Below are positions 23,384-34,690 of a stretch of 64,000 bases of DNA, one piece after another. Position 1 is the first letter of the stretch. Each line of letters opens with the position of its first letter. Position numbers and translations under genes: made by a program. The notes under the pieces were generated by a model that saw nothing but the letters and a program-made list of their open reading frames with translations, did not search any database and was not told the DNA's origin. The DNA is from Adineta steineri (lineage: Eukaryota > Rotifera > Eurotatoria > Adinetida > Adinetidae). The stretch is from the NCBI GenBank assembly GCA_905250115.1, contig CAJNOI010000021.1, positions 62,001 to 126,000 of the forward strand. Reading direction: 5' to 3'.

Positions 23384-26300
23384 TTAAGAATAAAATTTTT
23401 TATTTTCTTTAGCCATATCAACTAATAATTGTGTTGGTGCAAATCGATCACCATATTTACTACGATAATTATTCATCAAATCAACTACTTTTGAAACACC
23501 ATATGTATCCATAAAACGGAATGGTCCTTAAAAACAAAAAACATATAAAAGAACAAATATTTTAAAAGAATTTATCTATACCGCCTTTCATTGGAGGAAA
23601 TCCAAGACCAAATACTGCACCAATATCACCATCAGTCTAAATATTTAATATTAATATAAAAATAAACTAATTATATATTCATACTGGAGATGTAATTATT
23701 TTTTCTTCAAGACATCGTGCTGCTTCATTTAAAAATCGAAGACCTGTACGCCATTGAATATTTTCCATGGTTATTCTAAATATCAAATTAGAAAAAATGA
23801 TTATACATTGTAGACATTTTCATAATGACGTCTCTCAAAATCAGGGAAAAATGCTTAATATCAATTGAATATATACATTCGTACTCCTTTAACGATAACA
23901 ATTCTAATAACCCTCATGGATAATTTAAATCATATTTACTCTTCTTTAGGCTCCAACGAATAATTTTTAATTAATTCTGTAAATTTTGGATTAATTTCTC
24001 GGTTACCACCTTTAACACCTGCTTGATAGATATATAGACCTTGTCCAGATTTTCTTCCAAGTAAATTATTACTAACAAGATCTTGTAATAAATCTGGCAT
24101 TGATTTATCGGCAAGACGGTCACCAAAAGTTGTGTGCATATCACGCGCAATATGAGCAGCAACATCAACACCAACTTCATCAAATAATGTTGCTGAACCA
24201 ACAGGAAAACCAAATTTTTTTGTTGCTTTATCAATATCTTTTGGTGTTGCACCTTCTTGTAGAAGACGAAATACTTCCGAACCAGCAAACATTAATAAAC
24301 GTGTTGTATAAAATCCAGGACCATCACCAACAACAATAACAACTTTGCCCTGTTTAAGACCAACACTAACAGCTGAACGTACTGTATCTTCAGATGTTTT
24401 CTTAGCTCGAACAATTTCTAATAATTCCATTTTATCAACTGGTGAAAAATAATGCATACCAATTACCTAGAAAAAAACAAACGAAATATGTTCTTTATGT
24501 TAAATTCAAGTGTTGATATTTACTTTTTCTGGACGTCGGCTATTAGCAGCAATTTCATGAATTGGTAATGCAGATGTATTTGAAGCAAATATACAATGTT
24601 CAGGTATACGTTGTTCAATTTCAGCAAGAACTTTTTGTTTTAATTTAAGATCTTCAAATACAGCTTCAATAACCATATCACATTTTTCTAATCCTTCAGG
24701 TGTTGTTTGACAATTTAAATTTGCTAATGTACGATCATATTCAGCACTAGAAATACATATATATATTAAATTTATTGAAATAAGAAGAAAATATTGAATT
24801 TTATTTTACTTCGTAAGTCGTTTTCGTTTAACATAACCTTGATAACCTTTACTAATTTGTGAATAACCACGTGAAAGTGCTTTAGTTGTTGTATCACGTA
24901 ATAAAACATTATAACCTTTATCAATAGATACATGTGCGATACCAGCGCCCATTAAGCCAGAACCAATAACAGCAATATTTCTAGAATTATTTTATATTAA
25001 AAGAACATACACATAAATGAATTTTTATGTATTACTCACTTTACTTCTCGTTCAGGTTTTCCATATTTATTTTTCTTACATTCATTTCGTCCATGAAAGA
25101 GACTAATTAATGCTTTTGATTCAGTTGTACTACCAAGATCAGCGAAACCCTAAAATTATTATTCGATTTTACTATAAAGTTAATCACATTTGATTCGAAT
25201 ATTTTAAATCGTCACGATTGACTGAGCAATATGTACAGTATGCTAATCATCGATATACATGTACATAAGCGATAAAAGACAATCCTTACTTCAGCTTCAG
25301 CATTATATCCAACTTTTGAACCACTTTCTAAAGTTTGTTTAAGAACCTAATGATAAGAAAAAGAGAATTTTTTTTTGTAAAATATAGAATAGATTCATAC
25401 ATCTAAAATTTTGAGTGGTGCTGGATAGAGACCTTGAGTTTGTGACATAACCTTTTTTTGAGCTTGTTCAAAAATATAATTTCGAACATATGATGTTGAC
25501 ATGATTTTTGATTTAATATCTATAATAATTATATAGTAAATTCTACGAAATAATGAATATATCTTACTTTCGAGTAAACCAGGTTGTTTTGGAGTATGTT
25601 TTCGAAGGGTTAATTCTCTAAAAGAAATATTTTCTTCTTTTGATTACTTTTACAGAACGAACATACTTTGCTTTTTGTACAGCAACTTGACGAAGATAAT
25701 CAATATTTTTTTCTTCTGCTGTTTGTAAACCAGGTCCAATAGGTTCAACAAGAGCATCAACTAAACCCATTGATTTTGCTTTTTTTGCTTTTACTTCTTT
25801 ACCAGTTAAAACAAGATCAAGTGCATCAGGTAATGAAAGTCGTTGTGCTAATCTTTGTGTACCACCAGCACCAGGTAATAAACCTAATTTAATTTCTGGT
25901 ACACCAAATCCTGTTCGTTTATCATTCATGGCAATACGATAATGACATGCTAATGCAACCTAAGAACAAATAAACAACTTCTTTTTACAAAATCTCAAAT
26001 AGAATCAAAACAAACTTCAAATCCACCACCAAGACATGAACCAGCAATTGCAGCAACAATTGGTTTTCGTGATTGTTCAATTTGATTCATAACATTTTGA
26101 CCATTACGTGATATTTTAAGTAATTCATCACGATTCTTAGCTGATTCAAGCATACTAAATAAAACGAAAAATAGAGATATATCGACAAATATAAATATTT
26201 ATTCTAACTTAATATCAGCTCCAGCAATAAATGAACCAGGTTTAGCGGACATAACAACAATGCCTTTGACTTTATCATCATTTTGTAATTGTTCAAATAC

Positions 26301-26738
26301 TGGAACAAATTCATCCATCATTGCTTTTGACAATGTATTAACCTGAATTGATTTTTATTAGAAAAAACGAATGACATTTATTTTTTCATACTTTAGAATT
26401 TTCTTGATTGAATTGGACAATAGCAATATCATCTTGATAATCAATTTTTAAATTTTTTAATTGTTTTAAATCCGCTAAAGAGAGATTATAGATTTAAGAT
26501 TAAAACAATAATTGAATAAATCGATTTACTAGGTTTATTTTGAGATTGTTGTTGTGGTTGTTGTTGAACTGATGTTGAAGCAAGTCGAGTCCATAGTTGT
26601 GTTGCAACTAGATTTAAATTAGATAAGTTTAAAAGTCTTTTTTTTACTATTATAATTGAAATTTTTACCAGGTGAACGTGTGAGTGATAAAAATCGTTGT
26701 TGACGACAAATAAATGTCGTGAATATAGCTGAAGCCAT
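23384..26738 (-). CDS. HADHA: Mitochondrial trifunctional enzyme alpha subunit, 16 exons
   Basis: Sixteen minus-strand exons splice in frame to 780 residues: 26669-26738, 26530-26607, 26392-26474, 26209-26342, 26016-26154, 25667-25959, 25568-25617, 25401-25519, 25290-25346, 25149-25040, 24980-24810, 24746-24524, 24466-23940, 23775-23685, 23636-23582 and 23526-23384. The human protein is about 763 residues. The N-terminus is basic and Ser/Thr-rich, as in a mitochondrial presequence. The enoyl-CoA hydratase part has SKPGSF-type ([12 protein letters not shown]) and [10 protein letters not shown] motifs. The 3-hydroxyacyl-CoA dehydrogenase part has an NAD-binding [10 protein letters not shown] loop, the SNTSALP segment and the catalytic-His region [15 protein letters not shown]. 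It performs the second and third steps of long-chain beta-oxidation with the HADHB thiolase, which is not in this window. The reading frame is intact. Confidence 0.95.
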
Positions 26739-27002
26739 TTTAACAACAATCTACGATTTAATTCAGTCAAAAAGGGTTATCATTCAATGAAGCAAAGCGC
26801 GGAGCAAAGGTCTTTTTACTTCTATAAATTACCATCCGATGTCAATTCTACCAATGATAATACGAATATAGAACTATATTCATAAAAGTATACAGTTGAA
26901 TTAAATATTAAAGTTATGCAATTAGATATTGATTAAATAAAACTATTAAAAAATAATACAATCTATAAATTATCATATACGAGTGACATCTATTGATTTT
27001 CT

Positions 27003-27093
27003 TCGTTGAGGATGTGGGTGTAGACTTAGATATGATTATATGTCATCCGTCTTGACACTCTCAGTCTCACACTCACCCACACCCTTCTGAAAT
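27003..27093. repeat. Inverted TGTGGG-like tracts
   Basis: The left side reads gttgaggatgtgggtgtag. The right side contains ctcacactcacccacaccct, the reverse complement of a similar G/T-rich string, with a 40-bp spacer. Member of the dispersed family also seen at 1465, 4917, 47858 and 51546. Confidence 0.5.
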
Positions 27094-27446
27094 GATCTAG
27101 ACGATGGTCCATTAATTCATAGACATGACAATTTTCATCATAAGATAGATCAAAACCAAATTTACAGGGAAGTTGGTATATCGAAAGCAAAGAATTTTGT
27201 AAGCATCAATAGAGCTACTTTTTCAATAGAAGTTTCGTCATACGTTTATTTAATACATGCCTATCAATAAGCAAAACATTCAATATACCGTATCATCTCG
27301 AATCTCTTCAGAATGTGATTTAATCTTAATAATTTTAAATAAAACTCAGCAGACAACTGAGAATATTGCCGATATAGTTTTTAGATATAAACAAACGAAT
27401 GTTCTTCATTTTTTATTGTTTAAAAGAAGTAACAGAGTCATCTAAT

Positions 27447-27514
27447 GGGCGGCGCGCTAGCAAGCAACGGGTTAGCAACTGCGTCCCTTAAAAAATTGAA
27501 GCTGCGCCACCTAT
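27447..27514. mobile_element. 68-bp GC-rich insertion flanked by 12-bp direct repeats
   Basis: The 12-bp string gagtcatctaat occurs at 27435-27446 and again at 27515-27526, immediately bracketing a GC-rich 68-bp segment in AT-rich surroundings. The ends are loosely inverted: gggcggcgcgc at the left, and ggtggcgcagc reading from the right on the other strand. On the minus strand tggcgcagctt resembles a tRNA A-box, so a truncated tRNA-derived SINE is one option. Confidence 0.45.
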
Positions 27515-27741
27515 GAGTCATCTAATATATTTTCAAAACTGAAGCTTTGCGTAAAGACTAAAGATACGTTCTTGACTTTTTGAATCAATATATGATTTTC
27601 TTTTACATGAATAATAATTTGAATACAACAATATTTATATATGTTCTAAGTAGATGTTCGAAAAGTTCTTTTATTTCTTTAATTTTAATGCATTACATAA
27701 TAGTGACAAGCAATAAAATACTAAAAATACTTTTTCCGTGT

Positions 27742-28198
27742 TTAACTACTTTCTTCGGCGGGTGAAAGAAGTTCGAAGAGAACTTGTTCAATTGATCGAC
27801 CTGATTCTTTAGCACGTTGAACGCCAGAAAGAACGATACGTGCACGTTGATCAGGTTTAACAATTTGATCGAATTCATCAAGAACCTTTTCTCGACCTTC
27901 GGAGATTTTACGGAAACCTTCACGTAATTTTTGTAATAATTCTTCAATTTTAGCACTGTCGTTGGCTTCAACAGCTGCTTGTAATTGTCCAAGGAGTTCT
28001 TTACCACCTTGACGACGAGCACCCATTCGTTCAACAGCTTCAGTAAATAATTTTTTAAGCTAATATAAGCAATAAAAGAGTTACTATAACAATTAAACAC
28101 AATTAAATTCCTACTTTTTCTTCTTCTTCAGCTGATAAAGTTAAACCGGCTTTTGTTTTCCATGTTTCGATGATTGTATCAACACGAGCTTGGGCCAT
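27742..28198 (-). CDS. Small helical protein resembling the LTXXQ/Spy-CpxP family
   Basis: Exons 28115-28198 and 27742-28059 splice in phase 0 to 133 residues, all predicted helical and charged. The helices carry LTLSAEEEKLKKLF near residue 20, DSAKIEELLQKLREGF near 65 and IVKPDQRARIVLS near 97. The last recalls the LTPEQRA repeat of bacterial Spy/CpxP chaperones and heavy-metal resistance proteins. Unlike those proteins it has no signal peptide. A further GTAAG/AG pair upstream suggests a 5' UTR intron. Its GC content is higher than that of neighbouring genes. Bacterial origin is an inference; a plain coiled-coil stress protein is the alternative. Confidence 0.6.
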
Positions 28199-28783
28199 TT
28201 TTATCTTTAAAAACTAATTATTTTCAATAAAAAATAAAACAATACTAAACTAGAAGAAACTTACTTATTAATATGAAATAAGTTACTGTGAAAACAAGTG
28301 AGTGATGAATACATTGATATTCTTCAGTTTATATAGTCGTTTCAGAAGCATAAGCAAACAGATGTTTTATCGGTATTTTGATAAAAAAAAAGTTCGACGT
28401 TCTTCGAGAACAAAGTTTAACTCTCTAAACAACAATCCGCCCATATGATAGTTATCTTTCATATCTTCAAGGGACTTTAATATACGCAAAAATATAGCTT
28501 ATCAAAACCAAAATGTCATATATTCTTTTGTTAACAATAATAATTCGTGGTCAATACCCCAAGTAAATATAATACAAGCTTATCAGTTATATTATTTTCA
28601 TTTTTATATTAATACGTTATTTATTTTCTACTATTGTTGTATAACTAAAAAATAAATAAATAAAAAGAAAAGAGAGCCTAAAACAGTTTGTCCGTCCTAT
28701 CTTATGACTAGATTGTATAAGAATACGGAAAGAACACAGTATGGATTGAAAGAAGAAGAAGAAAGAGGAAAATTTATCGTTCA
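28199..28783. other. Spacer between two minus-strand genes
   Basis: Holds the probable 5' UTR intron and promoter of the helical-protein gene and the 3' flank of the GDPD gene. No other feature seen. Confidence 0.4.
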
Positions 28784-30359
28784 TTATAAAATAAATTTAT
28801 GTTGATTGGATTGTAAATATTTTTGCAAAAGTGTTGGATAATCTGTCATTATACCGGTTACACTCATCTTTGTGAAAGCATATTGGAATTCTTGTTCATT
28901 ATTTAATATCCAAACATACACCTAAATTGAAAATAAATCAATGAAATAAAAACAAAAAGGCAAAACTTACTGGAATACCACGACGTTGTAAATGTTCAAA
29001 CATTTTTTGATTATTTAATGTACTAAATTTATTTAAAATCGAATGACCAAAAATATATTTTAGGGAAAAAATTACCGTTCAATTATATATAAAAGTATTT
29101 TAAATTTCCAATTTACATTTTCAGTTATTTTTCTAGATTAAATAAAAAAAACTATTTTATTAAGAAAAAAATAAACAGAAGTTTTCTTTCATACTGAAAT
29201 ACAACACCAGGTATTGGTATTTCGAAAGCACCTGGTGTTATTGGTAGAAATGGTAATAAACCAATCCAATAAGCTACTACAATACCAGCTGCTTCTTTCA
29301 TTGAACAAAATCGAACAATTCGAGGATTCTGAAAGATCTGAATTAATATCCAAACATAGAAAAATATCAGAATCATACTTGTATAGTTAATTTTCGACAT
29401 ATTTTATGACTGAAACTACCCCAATAAGTAAGATGTTCTCGTTGATATTGTTGAATCAGATCAGAGACCTAAAAAATGAAATTATTACAAAGAATCTCAT
29501 TCTATTAAGATAAAAGAGATTAAAGAATGATCTGTTTTTTAAAAGCAATGATGTCACCTTTATTTAATATATTGAAGAATTAATTTTTCTAGTATAATCA
29601 TGTAATATGATATAAAACAAAACTCAATTGAATCATATCTTACCTGTTTAATAAGTTCATCATTATCTTCTTTGATATCAATATTAATCGGAGTTGTTGG
29701 ATAACGTTGAAAAACATCTTTTAATAATGGTATACGTAATAAATCTTCATTTTTTGGATTATTATCACCTGATATAGTTATATCTATAAATTGAAATTTG
29801 TTAAAAAAAAATAATTTTTTCTGTTCTCTCACTTGAGTCATAATAAAGTTGCATAGTATTAGTAATTCTTGGTAATTTCTAGAAAACAAAACAAAATGAA
29901 TGAATTATTTTATAATTAATCTTTATTTTTATTTACATCATATTCAATATCTTTGATAAATCCAAGTTGACCTGTCGTTCTATTTAATAAAAAATCATGA
30001 TGAACAACTGTTTGACGATCTTTTGTCATATGACAATCTAATTCAAGCATTTCCACGCCATTTGTTAATCCTCTAGAATTAAAAATAAATTTAGACATTG
30101 CTCCGTAATCTTTTGTTAATTTACCTGTCAAATGCAAGTAGAGAGTTTTCGATGGATTCTCCCGCTCCTAATAAAAGGAAAAATGAACTGGTTTTTGCAA
30201 AGATTAATTAATTCATTAACCACCTCCTCGATGTGCAATATTTCGAGCAATGAATGCTGGTCGACGTTTTCGATAAATCCATTGTGGTCGTCGTAGAAGC
30301 ACAAATGAAGATATTGCATAAACGGTTGCTACCGTCGTACAAACTACAAACACTGACAT
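28784..30359 (-). CDS. Glycerophosphodiester phosphodiesterase, GDPD1/GDE4-like
   Basis: The first coding exon is 30224-30359. It starts with an N-terminal hydrophobic anchor (about residues 5-22), then a basic patch, then AHRGG, completed as GAGESIENSLLAF in the next exon. Later exons carry ELDCHMTKD, VVHHDFLLNRTTG, RIPLLKDVFQRYP and TPINIDIKEDND. They also carry a hydrophobic segment around PFLPITPGAFEIPIP, and GIMTDYPTLLQKYL near the end. The two catalytic His (in AHRGG and HHD) and the metal-binding Glu/Asp are present. The order and internal membrane segment match animal GDPD1/GDPD3, ER-type lysophospholipase D enzymes that make N-acylethanolamines or lysophosphatidic acid. I did not fix every intermediate exon boundary. 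Confidence 0.87.
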
Positions 30360-30621
30360 AATAGAAAAGATTCAAATGACTTGATCAATGACCTTGCTAT
30401 TTGATTAATTGAATATTTATTAATTTAGCGACATCTATGTATATTTTTTATTTATGATTAAAATTAAAAGATTTTTAGTTATTTAGATTTTATAAAATTT
30501 AAAATTAGAAAAAAAAATTATTTAATAAATTAATAAAAATCGTTTCAACCAATGAAAACTTCGACCATTGTTGTCATGGTGTCCAACAAATTTTATTCAC
30601 AATTGATTAATTACATAGAAC

Positions 30622-32569
30622 ATGTCTGTTGATAGTCTTAATGGCGATGATCCTATAGATCAACGTAATGATAATGATGTTGAATTACGTGAATTAGTAT
30701 ATCAATCGCTTGAACGTGACGGTTTAATTACACGTTTAAAAGCACAATTACGTGCAGCTGTTTTTAAAACCATTGAAAAAGCATCAAATTCATCTGATGT
30801 AATACAAAAACCTGGTTATGAAGGTACAACTGGACGAATCTGCCGTGCACTTGTTCTCGATTGGCTTGAACAATCACGTTTATTATATACACAAGATATA
30901 TTTAAAGTTGAAACATCAGGTCCAAATCATCCACCACCATTAACACACAATGAATTACTTGAACAATTACATCTTGATACAATACAAAATAAATCTCAAC
31001 CGATTTTACATGCATTACTTAATCAAAGTAATCATCATCAAGTAAGATAAATATAAATTGTGAAGAACACAATATATATGCTATTTGTTTTTTTTAGTCT
31101 GACAAGATCGTATCTCTTCCTGATCATATTAAACAATCGATTGATATGAAATTTCCAAATGAAAAAATTAATGATACAAATCGATTACGAGAACATTTTC
31201 GTTCACTTTTTTCATCAGTCTTTGATGTATCTGTATTAGATGCTTTTCTTAATAAGAATATTTTATTATCAACAACGACTATTCCAAAAATGGATTATGA
31301 ACAAATTTGTTTAAAATGGATTCAATCATGTTCTAAAGCTTTGACACCACAATCAAGTTCTACTAAACAAACATCACCTATGTAAGTTTATCTATGCTAT
31401 CTGACATGTTTTAAATAGAAATCTATCTCAACGAGTGACACAACATGCAATAATATTTTTAGATTTAGTTTTACGTAAAAATATCTGACCTTGACATGTG
31501 CCCTTAAGCTAATTTATTAAATACACAGGAAATTTCTATCATATGTCGTCTAAACAGGATGAATATTTTATTTTGATCTAATACAGATTTCCTGACATTC
31601 TTATCAGAATGTCCTTATATTTATATTTAGATAGCAGGGCTTCGGGTGGCACGACAAGCTTTCTAAAAAAACAAAATGCGCTACAATATTTTTTTCAAGA
31701 GACTCTATGAACTAAATATCTTTCTTTCTGATTAAAATGATGCCTTTTCATGTGGAGAATTTCTTCTAGACGTTATGCTGATTTTTAAAAAGTCTTTTGG
31801 AAATTGGCGACTGAAATACGCGACATTTTTTTAAAACTGGGCGCAACGTTTAGCAGAAATTGCCTATATGAAAAAATATTGTAGCGCATATTTTTTTTAG
31901 AAAACTTGTTTAAAGACTGTTATCCTATGCGGAGGTCTGTTACACAGCTATCTACTCGTTTCATAGTTCTGATTTTAATAGAATTAATTAACAGTTTTAT
32001 ATTATGTATTGAAATATTCTTTTTTTAGTATACCAATACAGCCGTTAACAACACGTAGTATTGTTACTAATGGTCAACCAACAACACGAGCTCGTCGTTC
32101 GACATCTCCACCATCCGAATCAAATTCTTCGTCAATATCAACTTCATCGTCTGAAAATCCACGAAAAAATGCTTATGATTTTCCATTACCTACTACAATA
32201 GATTCCAATAAAAGTGTTATAAAAAAAAGTACTGATGTATTACCACCACCATTACTTAATTTTAATAATAATAGTACAAATGAAGATGATGATGATGATA
32301 CAACATCGTCATTATTTTCTCGACGTAATGCAACACCAGCTGCATTAAATCATTTAAAAAATATTGAAGATATTATTCATGATAATGAAACACCACGTAC
32401 AAAAACAGCCGTTCAAAAAGTCTCATCAATTAATGGTAATAAAGATATTCCAATTGAATATGATGATGAAAGTATGAGTCAAAGTCAATTGAGTAGCATT
32501 GATGATGTTACAGTTGATAAAGCTTCACCTTCACCATCGGCTCATATCGATTTTTTGGAAGATTTATAA
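30622..32569 (+). CDS. CEP43: Centrosomal protein CEP43/FOP-like, 3 exons
   Basis: Exons 30622-31041, 31098-31381 and 32029-32569 splice in frame to 414 residues. The N-terminus reads LRELVYQSLERDGLITRLKAQLRAAVF, printed here only to show the family match in two parts: LRELVYQSLERDGL and LRAAVFKTIE. A LisH-like helix follows (ALVLDWLEQSRLLYTQDIF). This is the dimerisation region of FOP/FGFR1OP, which anchors proteins at centrioles and basal bodies. The middle is Ser/Pro/Asn-rich and disordered. The C-terminus ends in SSIDDVT and HIDFLEDL, as FOP ends in a similar acidic motif. The 647-bp second intron carries a MITE. Confidence 0.85.
31656..31907. mobile_element. MITE with about 40-bp terminal inverted repeats in a CEP43 intron
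   Basis: The left end (31656-31697) and the reverse complement of the right end (31869-31907) share aagNtttctaaaaaaa, then atgcgctacaatatttttt with a few indels. The element is about 252 bp and has no coding capacity. No clear target duplication found. Confidence 0.65.
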
Positions 32570-32752
32570 ACATTTCGATTATTTCATGTCTATGATATGT
32601 TGTATATTGGTTAGTTTATTAATAATTAAGCTATTTTTCTTTTCTTTTTTGTGTGTCTTTAAATGTAATGCAATTTGTTAACAAATAATTCAATATTCAG
32701 ATGAGCTTTTCTTATTCAGATTATCAATAAAATTTATTTATGATTATACGAG

Positions 32753-32895
32753 TGTTACAGTCATATCGTTATATGCCTTCACATTCTCTCACATCATATC
32801 TCGTTTCTCGTTATACACATTCTTTGTTTCTTTTTCTCTGTATATTTTATTTAGTCATTCGAATAAAGATACAACTAAAGAGAGTCGCTCTCATA
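32753..32895 (+). repeat. Left LTR
   Basis: Begins tgttacagtc and ends ctctcata. Contains a TATA-like tgtatattttatt and an AATAAA polyadenylation signal near 32862, in the order expected for an LTR promoter and terminator. Confidence 0.92.
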
Positions 32896-32897
32896 TT

Positions 32898-32912
32898 TGG
32901 TGCCGTGACCCG
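32898..32912 (+). promoter_or_regulatory. Primer binding site
   Basis: tggtgccgtgacccg starts two bases after the left LTR. It has the TGG start expected for pairing with a tRNA 3' CCA end and resembles primer sites of BEL/Pao and Gypsy elements. Confidence 0.8.
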
Positions 32913-33006
32913 CTCTTTTCTTGCACGTATCAACACAAGAAAAGAAAAACAGACCCAACTACAAATACGATTACATTATTTTCACCTTATTTATCATCAT
33001 CATAAT

Positions 33007-33954
33007 ATGACTCAATATATTCATCAATCGGATCTTATTTGTTTCAACTGCGTATACATGTATCATTATACAGTCAAACCGTGTCGCCATACAATTTGTA
33101 CTGATTGTCTATATGACGCAGTTCTAAAAAAAGTTGAATCACAACAAGATATATTTATCTGTCCGCGATGTCCTGCTTTCGATATACATGAAGATCATCA
33201 TTCCGTGCCTGCGGAACAAAAATGTACTATCCCACAAACCGCACCATCATCTATTACTCAAGATCAAACTACGTCTGCTTTCGCATGGCCCGATGGTACT
33301 GAATCGTGGCATCTTCATGAAATCCGATCGCAACGGGAGTCATTTGTCAACAAAATCGATCCAGAACCGTTGATCATTACACCAGCAAGTTCAGTAGAAA
33401 GAGAACATCAATCGGTCGAGCGTGTCCAACAATTGGATCGGGATTTATCTGAACCTACATCAAAGGTTGATCAAATATTGGTTTTACCTAATCAAGCAAT
33501 AAAACATTTTCCTGACGTAGTTGATGTCGATACTGATCTACGAGAACCCTCACGACCATCCGAAACTCCAAGTATTTCGAATGTTTTGCACCCTCAACAC
33601 CCGGACCGATGTGCATTGACATTGAATAATCTCGTCAACGGTTCATTACTTCCTTCGTATTTTCTACAAAAACTCCAGTCCCGAGATCAATGCCGCAATC
33701 GGTTATTACGGTTATTCGGTCTACATTACGTTTTCCTGTTGTCACTTTTATTTACAGTGCTAATATGTTTCGGCATTGTCTATCACTTAACTAATCGGTT
33801 TAACGAGGTTGCCATACAATCTTCAATTTTCGCATCGATATTCATACTTATGACTATGTATTCTCAGCATCATCTCACAAAATCGAAAACGCGCATTACA
33901 ACGATAGATATTCTTCGAAATTTGGAATCTCTTTTAATATATGATATTACATGA
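33007..33954 (+). CDS. RING-finger protein with two C-terminal membrane segments, carried by the LTR element
   Basis: 315 residues if started at the ATG at 33007; the frame stays open upstream into the LTR, which I regard as chance. A complete RING-HC pattern lies at the N-terminus: C12, C15, C26, H28, C31, C34, C52 and C55, with spacing fitting an E3 ubiquitin ligase. A polar disordered middle (about 60-225) follows. Two hydrophobic segments lie at about 240-261 and 268-286, with a short basic tail after them. The layout suits a membrane-anchored ubiquitin ligase. The frame has no stop and uses more GC-ending codons than host genes nearby. No gag or polymerase motif seen. A captured host gene is the likeliest source; function in the element's life cycle is unknown. 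Confidence 0.8.
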   Translation: MTQYIHQSDLICFNCVYMYHYTVKPCRHTICTDCLYDAVLKKVESQQDIFICPRCPAFDIHEDHHSVPAEQKCTIPQTAPSSITQDQTTSAFAWPDGTESWHLHEIRSQRESFVNKIDPEPLIITPASSVEREHQSVERVQQLDRDLSEPTSKVDQILVLPNQAIKHFPDVVDVDTDLREPSRPSETPSISNVLHPQHPDRCALTLNNLVNGSLLPSYFLQKLQSRDQCRNRLLRLFGLHYVFLLSLLFTVLICFGIVYHLTNRFNEVAIQSSIFASIFILMTMYSQHHLTKSKTRITTIDILRNLESLLIYDIT

Positions 33955-34528
33955 TTACCCACTACTACTCCGAACTCATTATTCGTATATTCGACACCCG
34001 GTTTCACATGGATAACGATTTTTGCCTTCTTCTTCGTATAACATATTGGCAGAAAACCTCTATAACTCTAATCTATCGTTTCGATTATTCTCGATAATAC
34101 CTTCTCGTTCTCATTTTTCCATTTTGCGTCTTGTCTGAACGCCCCCCAACCGTTTTCATTTTTTTCCACTGATTTGTTTTTTTTTTAGCATTACAATTTC
34201 GTTTGTCTTCATACAAACACAACTATTCGAGACATTTCAGGTTAATTAATACTATTTGTCGTCTTCGTATTTTCCTGATTGTCTGATTTCCTGATTAAAC
34301 TTATCGAAGTTATAACTCATCGTCGTTCTTGCATTTTCTTATCGGCTTATTCATCGGTTAAACATACCGATATCGTTCGCACCCTTGTTTATCCGTCGTT
34401 ACGGAACATTTTATTCTTTTCAAGGATTTTCGATTTATTACGTGTCTTTATTTTATTCATTTTTTCTTTTCGTGTTGTTTCTTGCTTTTGTCTTTTCCGA
34501 ATGTGTGCGGACACACATTTTTTTTTTG

Positions 34529-34542
34529 TTGGTGGGGAGGTA
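34529..34542 (+). promoter_or_regulatory. Polypurine tract
   Basis: ggtggggaggta lies directly before the right LTR, where plus-strand priming is expected. Confidence 0.7.
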
Positions 34543-34685
34543 TGTTACAGTCATATCGTTATATGCCTTCACATTCTCTCACATCATATCTCGTTTCTCG
34601 TTATACACATTCTTTGTTTCTTTTTCTCTGTATATTTTATTTAGTCATTCGAATAAAGATACAACTAAAGAGAGTCGCTCTCATA
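34543..34685 (+). repeat. Right LTR
   Basis: Base-for-base copy of the left LTR. It is followed by acgag, the same five bases that precede the left LTR. Confidence 0.92.
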
Positions 34686-34690
34686 ACGAG

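Larger units (their letters stand above)
26739..27741. other. Intergenic with a G/T-rich hairpin and a 68-bp insertion
   Basis: Separates HADHA from the next minus-strand gene. It holds the inverted G/T-rich tract at 27003-27093 and a GC-rich insertion at 27447-27514. The frame at 27257-27445 has no recognisable features and I do not support it. Confidence 0.5.
32753..34685 (+). mobile_element. Complete non-autonomous LTR retroelement with RING/TM ORF
   Basis: Two 143-bp direct repeats (32753-32895 and 34543-34685) match at every base when read side by side. The 5-bp string acgag flanks the element at 32748-32752 and 34686-34690. A primer-binding-site-like sequence follows the left LTR and a purine-rich tract precedes the right LTR. 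The 1,647-bp interior holds one long intact frame (33007-33954) and no visible gag, protease, reverse transcriptase or integrase. It therefore looks like a TRIM/LARD-type element mobilised in trans, which carries a cargo gene. LTR identity and intact duplications indicate a very recent insertion, just downstream of CEP43. Confidence 0.92.

Noticed and set aside
32740-33006. N-terminal extension of the RING frame into the left LTR
   Set aside because: The frame happens to be open through the LTR and primer site; the ATG at 33007 lies downstream of both and directly precedes the RING.
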